The notes: generated from the letters alone by a model not told the origin. Shown: positions 47,156 through 57,965, counted from the first letter of the stretch. The stretch: 64,000 nt of DNA from Sycon ciliatum (GCF_964019385.1 NC_088649.1:12185254-12249253), one strand, 5' to 3'. Made by a program: numbers and translations.

Positions 47156-48695
47156 TAGATGCAGGAATTGCTTAGATTTTTGGTTTGCTAGTAGGCTGCT
47201 TACCGTCGTCGGCAGTGCCCCAGGAAATTTGACTCTGCTGCATCTGGCTTGAGTTCCAAGTTTGGATGTATGGGCAAAAAGACCCTAACTTGGAGATATG
47301 TCTTTTCCGGAGTTCAACAGCCCGGGGCAGGTCGTTTATGACAATGTGTGTCATTTCTGTTGTGCACTACCCTTGGTGTGCCTATTGCAGGAATTCACGC
47401 TGGTCACTGTCCATGTTGGAGCTGTTTATAGTCGGACAGGTGAGAAATGGTGAATTTTTGACCATTTGTGCACACCTGTTCATTTCATTGAACCTGTGGG
47501 TAAATGGGCCCAACTGAAATGTGGATGCAGGAATTGCTTAGATTTTTGGTTTGCTAGTAGACCGCTTGCACTCGTAGGCAGTGCCCGAGGAAATTTGACC
47601 CTGCTGTATCTGGCTTGAGTTCCAAGTCCGGATGTACGGGCCTAAGCCCCTAATTTAGAGATATATATTTCCGGGGTTCAGCAACCCTGGTCAGGTCGTT
47701 TATGACAATGTGTGTCATTTCTGTTGGGCACTACCCTTGGTGTGCCTATTGCAGGAATTCAAGGTGGTCACTGTCCATGTTGGAGCTGTAAATAGCTGGA
47801 CAGGTGAGAATTGGTGAATTTTTGACCATTTGTGCACACCTGTTCATTTCAATGAAACTGGGTAAAAGGGCCCAGCTGCAATGTGGATGCAGGAATTGCT
47901 TGGATTTTTGGTTTGCTAGTAGGCCGCTTGCAATCGTAGGCAGTGCCCCAGGAAATTTGACCCTGCTGTATCTGGCTTGAGTTCCAAGTCCGGATGTACG
48001 GACAAAAAGACCCTAACTCGGAGATTTGTCTTTTCAGGGTAGAGCAGCCCTGGGCAGGTCGTTTATGACAATGTGTGTCATTTCTCTTGTGCACTACCCT
48101 TGGTGTGCCTATTGCAGGATTTCACGGTGGTCACTGTCCATGTTTAAGCTGTGAATAGCCGGACAGGTGAGAATTGGTGATTTTTTGACCATTTGTGCAC
48201 ACCTGTTCATTTCAATGAATTTGTGGGTAAATGGGCCCAGCTGCAATGTGGACGCAGGAATTGCTTAGATTTTTGGTTTGCTAGTAGGCCGCTTGCACTC
48301 GTAGGCAGTGCCCCAGGAAATTTGCCCCTGCTGTATCTGGCTTGAGTTCCAAGTCCGAATGAAAAGCCCCAAACTTGGAGATATGTCTTTTCAGGGTTCA
48401 GCAGCCCTGGGCAGGTCGTGTATGACAATGTGTGTCATTTCTGTTTTGCACTACCCTTGGTGTGCCTATTGCAGGAATTCACGGTGGTCACTGTCCATGT
48501 TGGACCTGTGAATAGCCGGACAGGTGAGAAATGGTGAATTTTTGACCATTTGTGCCAACCTGTTCATTTCAATGAACCTGTGGGTAAATGGGCCCAGCTG
48601 CAATGTGAATGCAGGAATTGCTTAGATTTTTGGTTTGCTAGTAGACCGCTTGCCTTCGTAGGCAGTGCCCCAGGAAACTTGACGCTGCTGTATCT

Positions 48696-49418
48696 CATAG
48701 CCAGCAATCGCATGTCATCACGTACATTGAAAATTAACATAATTTTGCGAATCGACCTTTTTTTCAGGATCACTTTTCAACGAGGACGAAGAAAAGTCGG
48801 CCGAACGAAGCCTAGAGGAAGAAAATCACCCTCTCCACTTCACCATCACGATACTGACATAGATACGAGATGAAACAACTAAAAAATCCACAAGAAACTG
48901 TACGGCCATCATCGCGCTGACTTTGGTCTGACTTTGGTCTGAGAATTTCTGTCACGATCAAAAATGTACGAGGAGCACTCAAAAATAAGCCACAGACGTA
49001 CCTTTATAGCTCTCTACTCCTTTTTCAAGGCACAAAAGTCGACTCTCCACTTTCAAACCAGGAACCAGACATACCAGTGGTCCTTTTCAGCTGCTCCACG
49101 AGCGCAGGAAATGTTCACCAAGGGGCGCAGAGCAGCATCCATTTCAGAAAAAGAGCTAAAATACGAGTGAGACTGCATGCCTGAGTACATGAGTACATGT
49201 ATGAGTACATGCAGAAAATAGTCAATTTCAGCGTTTCTGCTCCAAACAGCAACTAGCTTCGACTAGAAACAAAGATTACACCAAAGGATCAAACAACAAC
49301 CATTTTCTGCAGTTTTTTGCAGATGGCTTCCTTGTGCTTGGCCCAGCACGCCAAAAATCACACACTGGAGGAGTACAAAAATTACAACTCTCAGATGTCC
49401 TCGATTGCTGGCCATGCT
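48696..49418 (+). repeat. dispersed element (copy C)
   Basis: Same junctions as copies A and B, with a few private substitutions and a 2-bp insertion. It is the most diverged of the three. Confidence 0.7.
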
Positions 49419-50749
49419 GGCTTGAGTTCCAAGTCCGGATGTGCGGGCAAAAAGCCCCTAACTTGCAGATATGTCTTTTCAGGGTTCAGCAGCCCTGGGC
49501 AGGTCCTTTATGACAATGTGTGTCATTTCTGGTGTGCACTACCCTTGGTGTGCCTATTGCAGGAATGCACGCTGGTCACTGTCCATGTTGGAGCTGTGAA
49601 TAGCCGGACAGGTGAGAATTGGTGAATTTTTGACCATTTGTGCACACCTGTTCATTTCAATGAACCTGTGGGTAAATGGGCCCAGCTGCAATGTGGATGC
49701 AGGAATTGCTTAGATTTTTGTTTGCTAGTAGGCTGCTTGCCGTCGTCGGCAGTGCCCCAGGCAATTTGACTCTGCTGTATCTGGCTTGAGTTCCAAGTTT
49801 GGATGTATGGGCAAAAAGACCCTTACTTGGAGATATGTCTTTTCCGGAGTTCAACAGCCCGGGGCAGGTCGTTTATGACAATGTGTGTCATTTCTGTTGT
49901 GCACTACCCTTGGTGTGCCTATTGCAAGAATTCACGCTGGTCACTGTCCATGTTGGAGCTGTGAATAGTCGGACAGGTGAGAAATGGTGAATTTTTGACC
50001 ATTTGTGCACACCTGTTCATTTCATTGAACCTGTGGGAAAATGGGCCCAGCTGCAATGTGGATGCAGGAATTGCTTAGATTTTTGGTTTGCTAGTAGGCC
50101 GCTTGCACTCGTAGGCAGTCCCCCAGGAAATTTGACCCTGCTGTATCTGGCTTGAGTTCCAAGTCCGGATGTACGGGCAATAAGCCCCTAATTTGGAGAT
50201 ATATATTTCCGGGGTTCAGCAACCCTGGGCAGGTCGTTTATGACAATGTGTGTCATTTCTCTTGTGCACTACCCTCGGTGTGCCTATTGCAGGAATTCAC
50301 GACGGTCACTGTCCATGTTGCAGCTGTGAATAGTCGGACAGGTGAGAATTGGTGAATTTTTGACCATTTGTGCACACCTGTTCACTTCTATGAACCTGTG
50401 GGTAAATGGGCCCAGCTGCAATGTGGATGCAGGAATTGCTTAGATTTTTGGTTTGCTAGTAGGCCGCTTGGACTCGTAGGCAGTGCCCCAGGAAATTTGA
50501 CCCTGCTGTATCTGGCTTGAGTTCCAAGTCCGGATGTACGGGCAAAAGGACCCTAACTTGGAGATATGTCTTTTCTGGGGTTCAGCAGCCCTGGGCAGGT
50601 GGTGTATGACAATGTGTGTCATTTCTGTTGTGCACTACCCTTGGTGTGACTATTGGAAAAATTCAGGGTGCTCACTGTCCATGTTGGAGCTGTGATTAGC
50701 CGGACAGGTGAGAATTGGTGAATTTTTGACCATTTGTGCACAACTGTTC

Positions 50750-51221
50750 CATACTGACCAACCACCAAGATCTCAACCCCTTGACAATACATGCAGAATC
50801 CCTGGATTTCTCTCAAAATCCCTGGATGGCACAAAAACAAGTGAAAAAGAGCTTTTCTCGCCCCAAAAACGTTCGACTCTGCAGATTTGCAGCTCTGCGT
50901 ACAGCACAGTTCGACCCTGTAGTGCAGTTTGATGAGTCGGCGCCCGCCTGTCACTTTGTCAGTGCAGATCTTGCAGGCTAGGCATGGCCAGGTCGTGAAT
51001 GTGCTGTGCCCAGTTCGAAGTGCGAGTGAGCACCGTACATACCTTTGAAAAAAGTTCAAAAAACCGGGACATTCGGGGAGGAACCATGGAGTTTTCAGGA
51101 AAATCCTGTATCAGACAAAACTGCGGTTTTTCCGGGAGTTTGCTTGAAATGCCCGGGACCCCGGGAGGAGTGTTGATTTTCCGGGATTTTCCCGGGAAAA
51201 ACGGGAGGGTTGGCCAGTATG
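50750..51221. mobile_element. 472-bp MITE, 6-bp target duplication
   Basis: Inverted ends CATACTGACCAACC and its near reverse complement (one mismatch), flanked by CTGTTC (50744-50749 and 51222-51227) in a satellite monomer. The right half holds repeated CCGGGA motifs. The duplication length fits hAT-like or related superfamilies only loosely. Confidence 0.78.
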
Positions 51222-51445
51222 CTGTTCATTTCAATGAACCTTTGGGTAAATGGGCCCAGCTGCAATGTGGATGCAGGAATTGCTTAGATTTTTGGTTTGC
51301 TAGTAGGCCGCTTGCAATCGTAGGCAGTGCCCCCGGAAATTTGACCCTGCTGTATCTGGCTTGAGTTCCAAGTACGGGCAAAAAGCCTCTAACTTGGAGA
51401 TATATATTTTCAGGGTTCAGCAGCCCTGGGCAGGTCGTTTATGAC

Positions 51446-52023
51446 ATCTCGTCTGGGGTTGATTTGCCGAAGGCTGAGTAGAATGCTATTAAAGAGATCA
51501 AGGGAAGCGTAGATGGGGGAGTATTTTAGCCGGTTTGTACGTGTTGTGGGTAGCTCAAAGGTTGGGGGGAACCTGAGCATGCGAATGGGTTGTATTTGGG
51601 GTAGGTGAATTGCAAGAAGGTGTGGTGGTGCATATCTATGATGCAGGCTATGTGCAAGAAGGATATGGAAGAGGGTACGGCGGCTGCTGGGTGATGGCCA
51701 TTTGAGTCGGTGCAGCAGCACGGAGTGGGTTCTGTGTTCAAAGAGGGGGAGATACAAACAGAGGCGAGCGGCGCGCCGTTGGATGCGCTCAAGCCGGTCG
51801 CTGAGGGTTGCGGGAGGGGTGAGAGGACAGTGCAAGCATATTCAAGAATAGGGCGGATGTAAGTTAGATAGATGGAGGAGAGAGCAGAAGAGTTTAAGGA
51901 ATTGTGTAGTCGCAGGAGAAGGAACATCTTCCTGGTCGCTTTAGTGATGATGTAGTCAACATGCGAGTTCCAGCATAGATTCTGCTGTATGAGGAGGCCA
52001 AGGTGGCGATGCCTTGAGGCCAC
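51446..52023 (-). pseudogene. LINE ORF2 C-terminal region
   Basis: Contains HLGLLIQQNLCWNSHVDYI and SIYLTYIRPILEYACTVLSP, then in another frame LERIQRRAARLCLYL. These are the usual C-terminal landmarks (LG-x3-D-x-L-x-W, Y-x3-RP-x-LEY, L-x-QRRA). The frame passes through the junction into satellite without a natural end. Confidence 0.8.
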
Positions 52024-52136
52024 AGTGAGGTTGGTATCGTTGAGGGTGATTGATGGTGGTCTGGGAGGTGGCCGGTTGGTGTGGTGAAAGTGGATGACAG
52101 TGGTCTTACTTTTGTTGACCAGGAGATGCCAATCCT

Positions 52137-52931
52137 TCAGCCACTGTGCTGCGCTGTGCTGCGGTGGTCACAGCTCACTGGAGGTGCTCTTCTGCGGCTG
52201 AGAAATTTCTCGTGAGCGGCAATGATGGCAATGTCGTCGGCAAACTTGCTGCACTCAGTATTGGCATTTATGCAGGCGGTTGGCAGATCGACTGTGTAGG
52301 CCGTGAACGAAAGCGGCCCCAAGACGGAGCCTTTGGGGACCCCCGCTGGCATGTTCAGCTAGGTTGATTTGCTGCTCTCCACTTGCACACGTTGTCGTCT
52401 GTTGATGAGATAAGAGGCAAGCCACTGGAGGCATTTGCCATCGAGTCCGAGGTGGGCCAATTTTGCAAGCAGTCCTTGGTGCTACACCCGGTCAAACGCC
52501 TTAGATAGGTCGAAGAAGCAAGCAATTACTGTTTGCCCTTCATCTCTTTTCTCGGTGATCTGATTGATTAACCGAGATAGCTGCTGTGTTGTGCCATCGT
52601 TTGGCCGAAAGCCTGATTGGCCGTTGGGGAGGTGAGGTTGGATGTGCTTCGAGATGCGGTCAGCAACTATCCTCTCTTGCACTTTTGACGTCACGCTGAG
52701 CAGCGATATCGGTCGATAGTTGGAGGGCTCGGTTTTGCTGCCCTTCTTGTGGATTGGGGTGACTGTTGCGTTCCTCCACTCTTGCGGGATAGTGCAACGT
52801 TCGAAGGAGATGTTAAAAAGGGTTGCTAAGGACGGCGCAAGTGAACTGGCTGCCTCTTTCAGTAGGTGGGTTGGTATGCCATCACAGCCCGGGCTCTTTG
52901 ACGGGTCCAGGTTAGACAGTAGCTTTGACAC
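52137..52931 (-). pseudogene. LINE reverse transcriptase domain
   Basis: The first half (52482-52931) has KSPGCDGIP, EWRNATVTPIHKKG, NYRPISLLSV, SGFRP and FFDLSKAFDRV (first catalytic Asp). A stop follows directly, and sequence similar to GLLAKLAHLGL continues beyond it. The second half (52137-52352) has AGVPKGSVLGPLSF and FADDIAI (catalytic Asp pair). Confidence 0.88.
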
Positions 52932-53090
52932 CTCTTGGGCTGTTGTTTCAAGTGTAGTGAGGCCAGGTGTATTGGATGTGGGGAAATGAATGGAGGGGAG
53001 TTCCTCGTGGCACCCTGTGACTGACTGTTGGCTCTGCGAGATGAAGAAAGCGTTCAGGGCGGTTGCTTTTTCAGCGGGGGTTGAGAGAGT

Positions 53091-53406
53091 CTAGCCCTGG
53101 GAGAGCATGTCTGGCAGAGTAGGTCGTTGTGAGGACTGGAGTCCGCGCATCAGTTTGTGTAGGTTTGGTGTGGAGTGGCTCGTCCCAGTGCCATTACTGA
53201 CATATGTAGACTTAGCGATTCGGAGAAGGTGAGTAACTTTGTTGCGTTGGGTGGTGTATGCTGTCCAGTTGCAGGGCGTCCGGGTGCGCAAGTAGGCACG
53301 GTCTGATGGCGTTAGTGAGCTCAGGGTTCAGCCACGGCTTTGCTGGGTGGCTAGCATGCCTCGGGGAGTGAGGTACTGCACAGTGTATGCGGGCGCAAGT
53401 GAGCAC
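53091..53406 (-). pseudogene. LINE linker between endonuclease and RT
   Basis: Overlapping short frames with HPAKPWLNPELTNAIR and WTAYTTQRNKVTHLLR. This K-PW-(N/T)-E-(L/I)-...-R pattern is typical of the region after the endonuclease in CR1/jockey elements. It is broken into two frames. Confidence 0.6.
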
Positions 53407-53565
53407 TTTGTCCTTCCATGAATGCCACAGATTGTCTATGTTGGTAGTGTTCAGGGTGTCACCTTCCGGTAGTAGTTGTGTGCATTCAATTTCGGCTTTC
53501 AGACTGCTGATGCTTTGGTTTGACTATTTCCAATGGGTGGTGTTATGGGTGGGAGGTGGTACGGC

Positions 53566-54282
53566 TCAAGGGGGTGCAGCGACTGGCTTGATTATACCCC
53601 TGATGGATAGGTGGTCCGAGCTGCCGATCTGCGGGAGACTAGAGATAAGGACATAGTCACTGTCTACATCCGTGATGGCGAGATCTAGGCAGGATTTAGG
53701 GTGCCCATTCTGCACAAGAGCGGGGAATGTGACATGTTGGTGTAGAGAGTAAGTTTGGAACAGCACTGCTAGATCCTCGCCAACAACATCTGTCGTGTCA
53801 GAGTGGCACCCAGCAGCGTTCTTTGCATTGAAATCACCGAGGATAATCTTTTGCGTTGTTGTTGGTATGGCTCGGATCAGTTCCTCAAGGTGCTGGCAGA
53901 ATAGACGATGGTCGCAACGGGGTGGTCGGTAGACGCATGTTGCGTTAATGGTGCGGTCGTTGGCTGACAGTTTCAGCGATAATAGGTCAAAGCTGTCTGG
54001 GGTTGTTGTAGGGACGAGTTCATGAGGTATAGTGTCGTTCACGTAGAGAATCACTCCTTCACCTTGGCGGTCTGGACGGTCTGCACGATGTAGTGTGTAA
54101 CCACTGAGGGCAAACAGGGAGTCTGGGTCGTGCTGGGTACACCATGTTTCAGAGACAGCAATGACATCATAAGATGGCGTTGTTGACGATACTATTGCTG
54201 ACAGTTCATCCATTTTGGGGAAGAGACTGCGAGCGTTGAAGGAAAGAAAGTAGATGCTATTTTGTTCATTTCCGTTTTTCAT
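53566..54282 (-). pseudogene. LINE endonuclease domain
   Basis: 238 codons from an ATG at 54282. Conserved sites of the EEP endonuclease fold are present: FNAR (N16), SETW (E45), VYRPP (about 117-121), GDFNAKN (149-155), SCLDLAIT and SSDHLSI (about 227). The domain looks whole; the frame breaks after it. It would nick target DNA to prime reverse transcription. Confidence 0.88.
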
Positions 54283-54288
54283 AATTAT

Positions 54289-54397
<109 letters not shown>

Positions 54398-54478
54398 CTG
54401 CAGCGTTGGCACTGGTACCCTTGCTTTCATTGTTGCCCCACACGAATGATGGTAATCATCCTGTTGTTGTGTGCCTGT

Positions 54479-54545
54479 GTGTATTTGTGCGTGTGTTGTG
54501 TGTTGTGTGTGTTGTGTGTTGTGTGTTGTGTGTGTTGTGTGTTGT
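54479..54545 (+). repeat. TGTGTTGTG-rich tract
   Basis: A T/G-rich low-complexity run that ends in GTTGTTCAG, the acceptor of the kinase exon. It may stand in for a polypyrimidine tract. Confidence 0.8.
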
Positions 54546-54549
54546 TCAG

Positions 54550-54809
54550 GTTGAGATGGATGGTGTACATGTTGACCTACCCGAACTGGAAGGTATCATC
54601 ATGACCAATATCCATAGTTGGTGCGGTGGATGTCCCATCTGGGCCACGCAACAGATTCTAGGCAGCAACAGCGGCAACAGCAGCGGCACAACTGGTCATC
54701 AGGATCATCATCCTGGTTGTGATCACCAGTCAAGTACAAACTCACCACCCATGGCAGCTACAACACCATCATCATCTTCCACAGCAACCACAACAACAGC
54801 AGAAACAGC

Positions 54810-54852
<43 letters not shown>

Positions 54853-55511
54853 ACAACATCATCATCATCATCATCATCTTCATCACCAACTCACCGCCTG
54901 CCTTCACTACAACGTGAACAACGCACCATTGGCAGCATGACACCTTCATCATCTGTTAATGCTCCATCTAGTAATCATGATGGTAATGATAATGGTGGGA
55001 ACTCTGATGATGCCATCGATGACACTGGACATTGTGATCATGATGCTGTTGCTGCTACAACTACTGCTGCTGGTACCAGTGGTGGGGTCGATGATGATTC
55101 ATGTGACTGTGTTCCAGATCATGAACACCAACTTCCTCACCGCCGTCATCATAATTATCATCATGCGCGCCACCTGAACTTGGATCAAGCTTGTGGTAAA
55201 AGTAGCAGTGGTCGCTCCACTGATCATGCTTGCTACAAGGCTAAATGTTCTTCGTCAAAGCCAGCTTTGTCCGAGCACGATGCAGATAGGCACTGCAGCA
55301 GCAGCAGCACCCGCGATGTCAGCTTTAGCAGAGAGGGTAGCTCAAATCAGTGGCTTCAGTGGCATGAGCATGGCCACCAGCAGCACCAGCAGCACCGCCG
55401 CCACCATCAGGACTCCTCTTCAGCTGACACTACGCGCCATGATGCCAGCTACTGTGATGATGCCACTCCCGGCGTTGCTGCGCACAACCACGTTTTCTAT
55501 GCACCATCAAG
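54550..55511 (+). CDS. diacylglycerol kinase accessory-domain exon (epsilon-like), with long low-complexity insert
   Basis: Diacylglycerol kinases phosphorylate diacylglycerol to phosphatidic acid at membranes. This 962-bp exon starts after GTTGTTCAG in phase 0 and ends at the donor AAG|GTATGT, two bases into a codon. It opens VEMDGVHVDLPELEGIIMTN, followed by IHSWCGGCPIW. In known kinases the accessory domain reads similarly (a DG-x-x-(L/V)-x-LP-x-LEGI(I/V)-x-x-NI pattern with an aromatic-GGGC-x-x-W stretch); DGK-epsilon is closest in memory. The exon ends HNHVFYAPSR, where a DDGLLEVVGV-like block would follow in the next exon. Between these lie about 270 residues rich in Ser, Thr, His and Asp, including ACA and ATC codon runs. 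The next exon is not seen in the window, and neither are the C1 or catalytic exons. The frame is open throughout, so it may be a working exon, but a pseudogene cannot be excluded. Confidence 0.72.
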
Positions 55512-55650
55512 GTATGTAAAAGTGAGCATTGTCAAGCCACTGCTGCTGCTGCAGGGTTCTACCTAGTAACATCAATAGTAGCTTGCTAATGTACTCTTGG
55601 TAACAGTGCCAAAACTCACTAGAACTTAAACGAGTAGGGTGAGGGACTTC
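55512..55650 (+). other. start of intron after the kinase exon
   Basis: It begins GTATGTAAAAGTGAGC, a good donor. No other feature is visible before the minisatellite. Confidence 0.55.
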
Positions 55651-56678
55651 TGGCGATGCAGCACAGTATGCGATGAAGCACAACAGTATGCGATTCAGGA
55701 GCATAGAATGCGAGGACGCAGAACAGTATGCGCCGCAGCAGCACAGTATGCGTCGCAGCAGCACAGTATGCGAAGCAGCAGCAGCTAGCACAGTATGCGA
55801 TGCAGCAGCAGCAGCAGCACAGTATGCGATGCAGCAGCAGCAGCAGCAGCAGCAGCACAGTATGCGATGCAGCAGCAGCTAGTACAGTATGCGATGCAGC
55901 AGCAGTACAGTATGCGACGCAGCAGCAGCTAGCACAGTGTGCGATGCAGCAGCAGCAGCACAGTATGCGATGCAGCAGCAGCAGCAGCACAGTATGCGAT
56001 GCAGCAGCAGCACAGTATGCGATACAGCGCCAGCTAGCACAGCATGCGATGCAGCAGCAGCAGCACAGTATGCGATGCAGCAGTAGCTAGCACAGTATGC
56101 GATGCAGCTGCAGCTAGCACAGTATGCGATGCAGCAGCAGCAGCACAGTATGCGATGCAGCAGCAGCTAGCACAGTATGCGATGCAGCAGCAGCAGCAGC
56201 ACAGTCTGCGATGCAGCAGCAGCTAGCAGAGTATGCGACGCAGCAGCAGCAGCACAGTATGCGATGCAGCAGCAGCTAGTACAGTATGCGATGCAGCAGC
56301 AGCACAGTATGCGACGCAGCAGCAGCTAGCACAGTATGCCATGGAGAAGCAGCAGCAGCACAGTATGCGATGCAGCAGCAGCTAGCAAAGTATGCGATGG
56401 AGAAGCAGCAGCAGCACAGTATGAGATGCAGCAGCAGCAGGAAAGTATGTGATGCAGCAGCAGGTAGCACAGTATGCGATGCAGCAGCAGCAGCACAGTA
56501 TGCGATGCAGCAGCACAGTATGCAATGCAGCAGTAGCTAGCACAGTATGCGATGCAGCAGCAGCAGCACAGTATGCGATGCAGCAGCAGCTAGCACAGTA
56601 TGCGATGCAGCAGCAGCAGCACAGTATGCGATGCAGCAGCAGCTAGCACAGTATGCGATGAAGCAGCAGCGGCACAGT
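55651..56678 (+). repeat. CAG-rich minisatellite, left block
   Basis: Units of 26 or 27 bp built on CACAGTATGCGATGCAGCAG followed by CAGCTAG (27) or CAGCAG (26), with longer CAG runs at 55800-55860. The mixture of 26 and 27 bp shifts the frame often, so long protein coding is unlikely although short frames are open on both strands. It continues at 61265 beyond the inserted LINE. Confidence 0.93.
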
Positions 56679-56801
56679 TAGAGACTAGCAACAGGCCTTT
56701 TCGGCAGGGTTGAAATCACTCGCACGGTACTTTTTGAATTTTTCGAAAAGTTGAGTATTTTGTCTCCCGAAGGTCCTTGTTTGACCAGGCGGCATACAGC
56801 C

Positions 56802-57965
56802 ATGCCGGACGGCGAACAAGATTCAGTCGTGCCTTCAGGGGGCACAGGTGGTCAGGGCAGCAGTACCCGAAGCAATGAGCTCCTCTCCGCCATGGACGAC
56901 AAACTCCAGTTTCTTGTGGACGCGCTGCGTGCTGAGGTTGAGGAGAGCAAAGGCAGGGAGGCCCGCTTGCTCTCTCGGATAAGCGACCTTACTGACAGCA
57001 TTTGCCATCTGAAAGACGAACTGCTTGGTGTCCGCAAACTGGCCCAGATTACTCAAGACGCCAGGCATCCGATTGGGATCAACAAGGCCAAGGAAAACTC
57101 GAAAAAATCAAAAAAAATCAAAAAACATGAAAAAAATCAAAATGACCACATGCACAGTGCTACATCTGCTGATGCCGAGCAAGTTGTCGACATGGAGCCT
57201 GACACCCCGAACCCTCCTGCTGATGCAGAGACATTCAGCAATTTGAGTACTCCTGAATGCGACAGTGACGGTTTCCGGGAGGTCGTGTCCAAACGAGTTT
57301 TGCGGCGGCGGACCACACCCCGGAACCACAGTGACGCATGGAAGCTAGTTGCAGCAGAGCCACCACAGACAAAGCGTGCCGTGGTGTACATTGGTAACCT
57401 GAGCACATCCTGCACCGAATCCAGTCTGAAAGAATACATTCAAGTCACAGCAGCTGCTCTTCCCGAGCCACAGTCCATCTCAGTGCTCACGTGCAGTATG
57501 TATACCTCTCCACATGGCCGGGTGTCAGCACGAGTAGCCGTGGATGCATCTCTTGTGAATCTCCTGACTGACCCGGAATTCTGGCCCCGGCCACTGTACT
57601 GCAGGCCATGGAAGTTTGACGCTGGCCGTAAGCACTCCTCTGCGCACAACGCGGTGGGTCCCAGTGTATCGGAGTCGAGCACCCAGTCAGCTGGCCAGGA
57701 TGCTGACAATGCAGAGCGGACCATGTCAGTTCTGCAGGCAGCCACCCAGTCAGCTGGCCAGGATGCTGCCAATGGGGTGCGACACCAGCCACCTCCACTG
57801 ACACCGGCTGTTGGAAAATCTCGCTCTTATGAACGGTCCTCGCCACCAGCCCTCCCGGACAGCAAGAGGCCAGACGGTGCAGAGAGTGAGACAACCTCGG
57901 GTGACGGCATGTCCAACACTGAAGACCAGGAAACAACACAGTGTGCTGCGCAAGAGTCTACTTAA
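56802..57965 (+). CDS. LINE ORF1 protein, RNA-binding
   Basis: 387 residues from the first in-frame ATG (MPDGEQDSVV), which follows a short leader. Residues 26-83 form a heptad-rich segment likely to be a coiled coil for multimerisation. Residues 95-112 are very Lys-rich (NSKKSKKIKKHEKN). Residues 193-272 look like an RRM-type fold: AVVYIGNLS gives the RNP2-like strand, and FWPRPLYCRPW closes the domain as in other LINE ORF1 proteins. The C-terminal 110 residues hold a repeat, TQSAGQDADN and TQSAGQDAAN. It should coat the LINE RNA. The stop TAA overlaps the ORF2 start. Confidence 0.82.
   Translation: MPDGEQDSVVPSGGTGGQGSSTRSNELLSAMDDKLQFLVDALRAEVEESKGREARLLSRISDLTDSICHLKDELLGVRKLAQITQDARHPIGINKAKENSKKSKKIKKHEKNQNDHMHSATSADAEQVVDMEPDTPNPPADAETFSNLSTPECDSDGFREVVSKRVLRRRTTPRNHSDAWKLVAAEPPQTKRAVVYIGNLSTSCTESSLKEYIQVTAAALPEPQSISVLTCSMYTSPHGRVSARVAVDASLVNLLTDPEFWPRPLYCRPWKFDAGRKHSSAHNAVGPSVSESSTQSAGQDADNAERTMSVLQAATQSAGQDAANGVRHQPPPLTPAVGKSRSYERSSPPALPDSKRPDGAESETTSGDGMSNTEDQETTQCAAQEST

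Larger units (their letters stand above)
45950..50425. repeat. higher-order repeat, copy C
   Basis: About 4.48 kb. It lacks the MITE and one satellite monomer relative to A and B. The front matches B; the back has private variants (for example at 48446, 48734, 48787, 48913 and a 2-bp insertion near 49045). Confidence 0.85.
22971..51445 (+). repeat. main satellite array, monomer about 366 bp
   Basis: Roughly 50 head-to-tail monomers with period 363-370 bp, interrupted by the insertions listed separately. Most monomers carry a T-rich acceptor-like end at CTATTGCAG, a 49-bp stretch starting GAATTCACG, then the donor-like ACAGGTGAGAA. Many also have TCTTTTCAG 80 bp earlier. An open frame of 60-70 codons (reading SSKSGCTGKKPL, GQVVYDNVCHFC, TVHVGAVNSRTG) runs through these sites in many copies and ends at the TGA of AAATGGTGA. 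Copies differ mostly by a few percent. Confidence 0.93.
51446..54282 (-). mobile_element. CR1/jockey-like LINE, broken
   Basis: A minus-strand ORF2 region with an apurinic-type endonuclease (53566-54282), reverse transcriptase (52137-52931) and C-terminal domain (51446-52023). Several stops and frame changes interrupt it. It ends within the last coding residues (FNSILLSLRQINP) where satellite resumes at GTCATAAACGACC, so the 3' UTR and tail are missing. On the 5' side it starts right beside a (GTT)n tract, and no ORF1 was found. Confidence 0.88.

Noticed and set aside
22971-51445. Dozens of 60-100 residue open frames in the satellite as separate genes
   Set aside because: They repeat with the 366-bp monomer, exist in several frames and on both strands, and have no independent start or conservation. 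They are treated as one repeat with a single note on splice-like sites.
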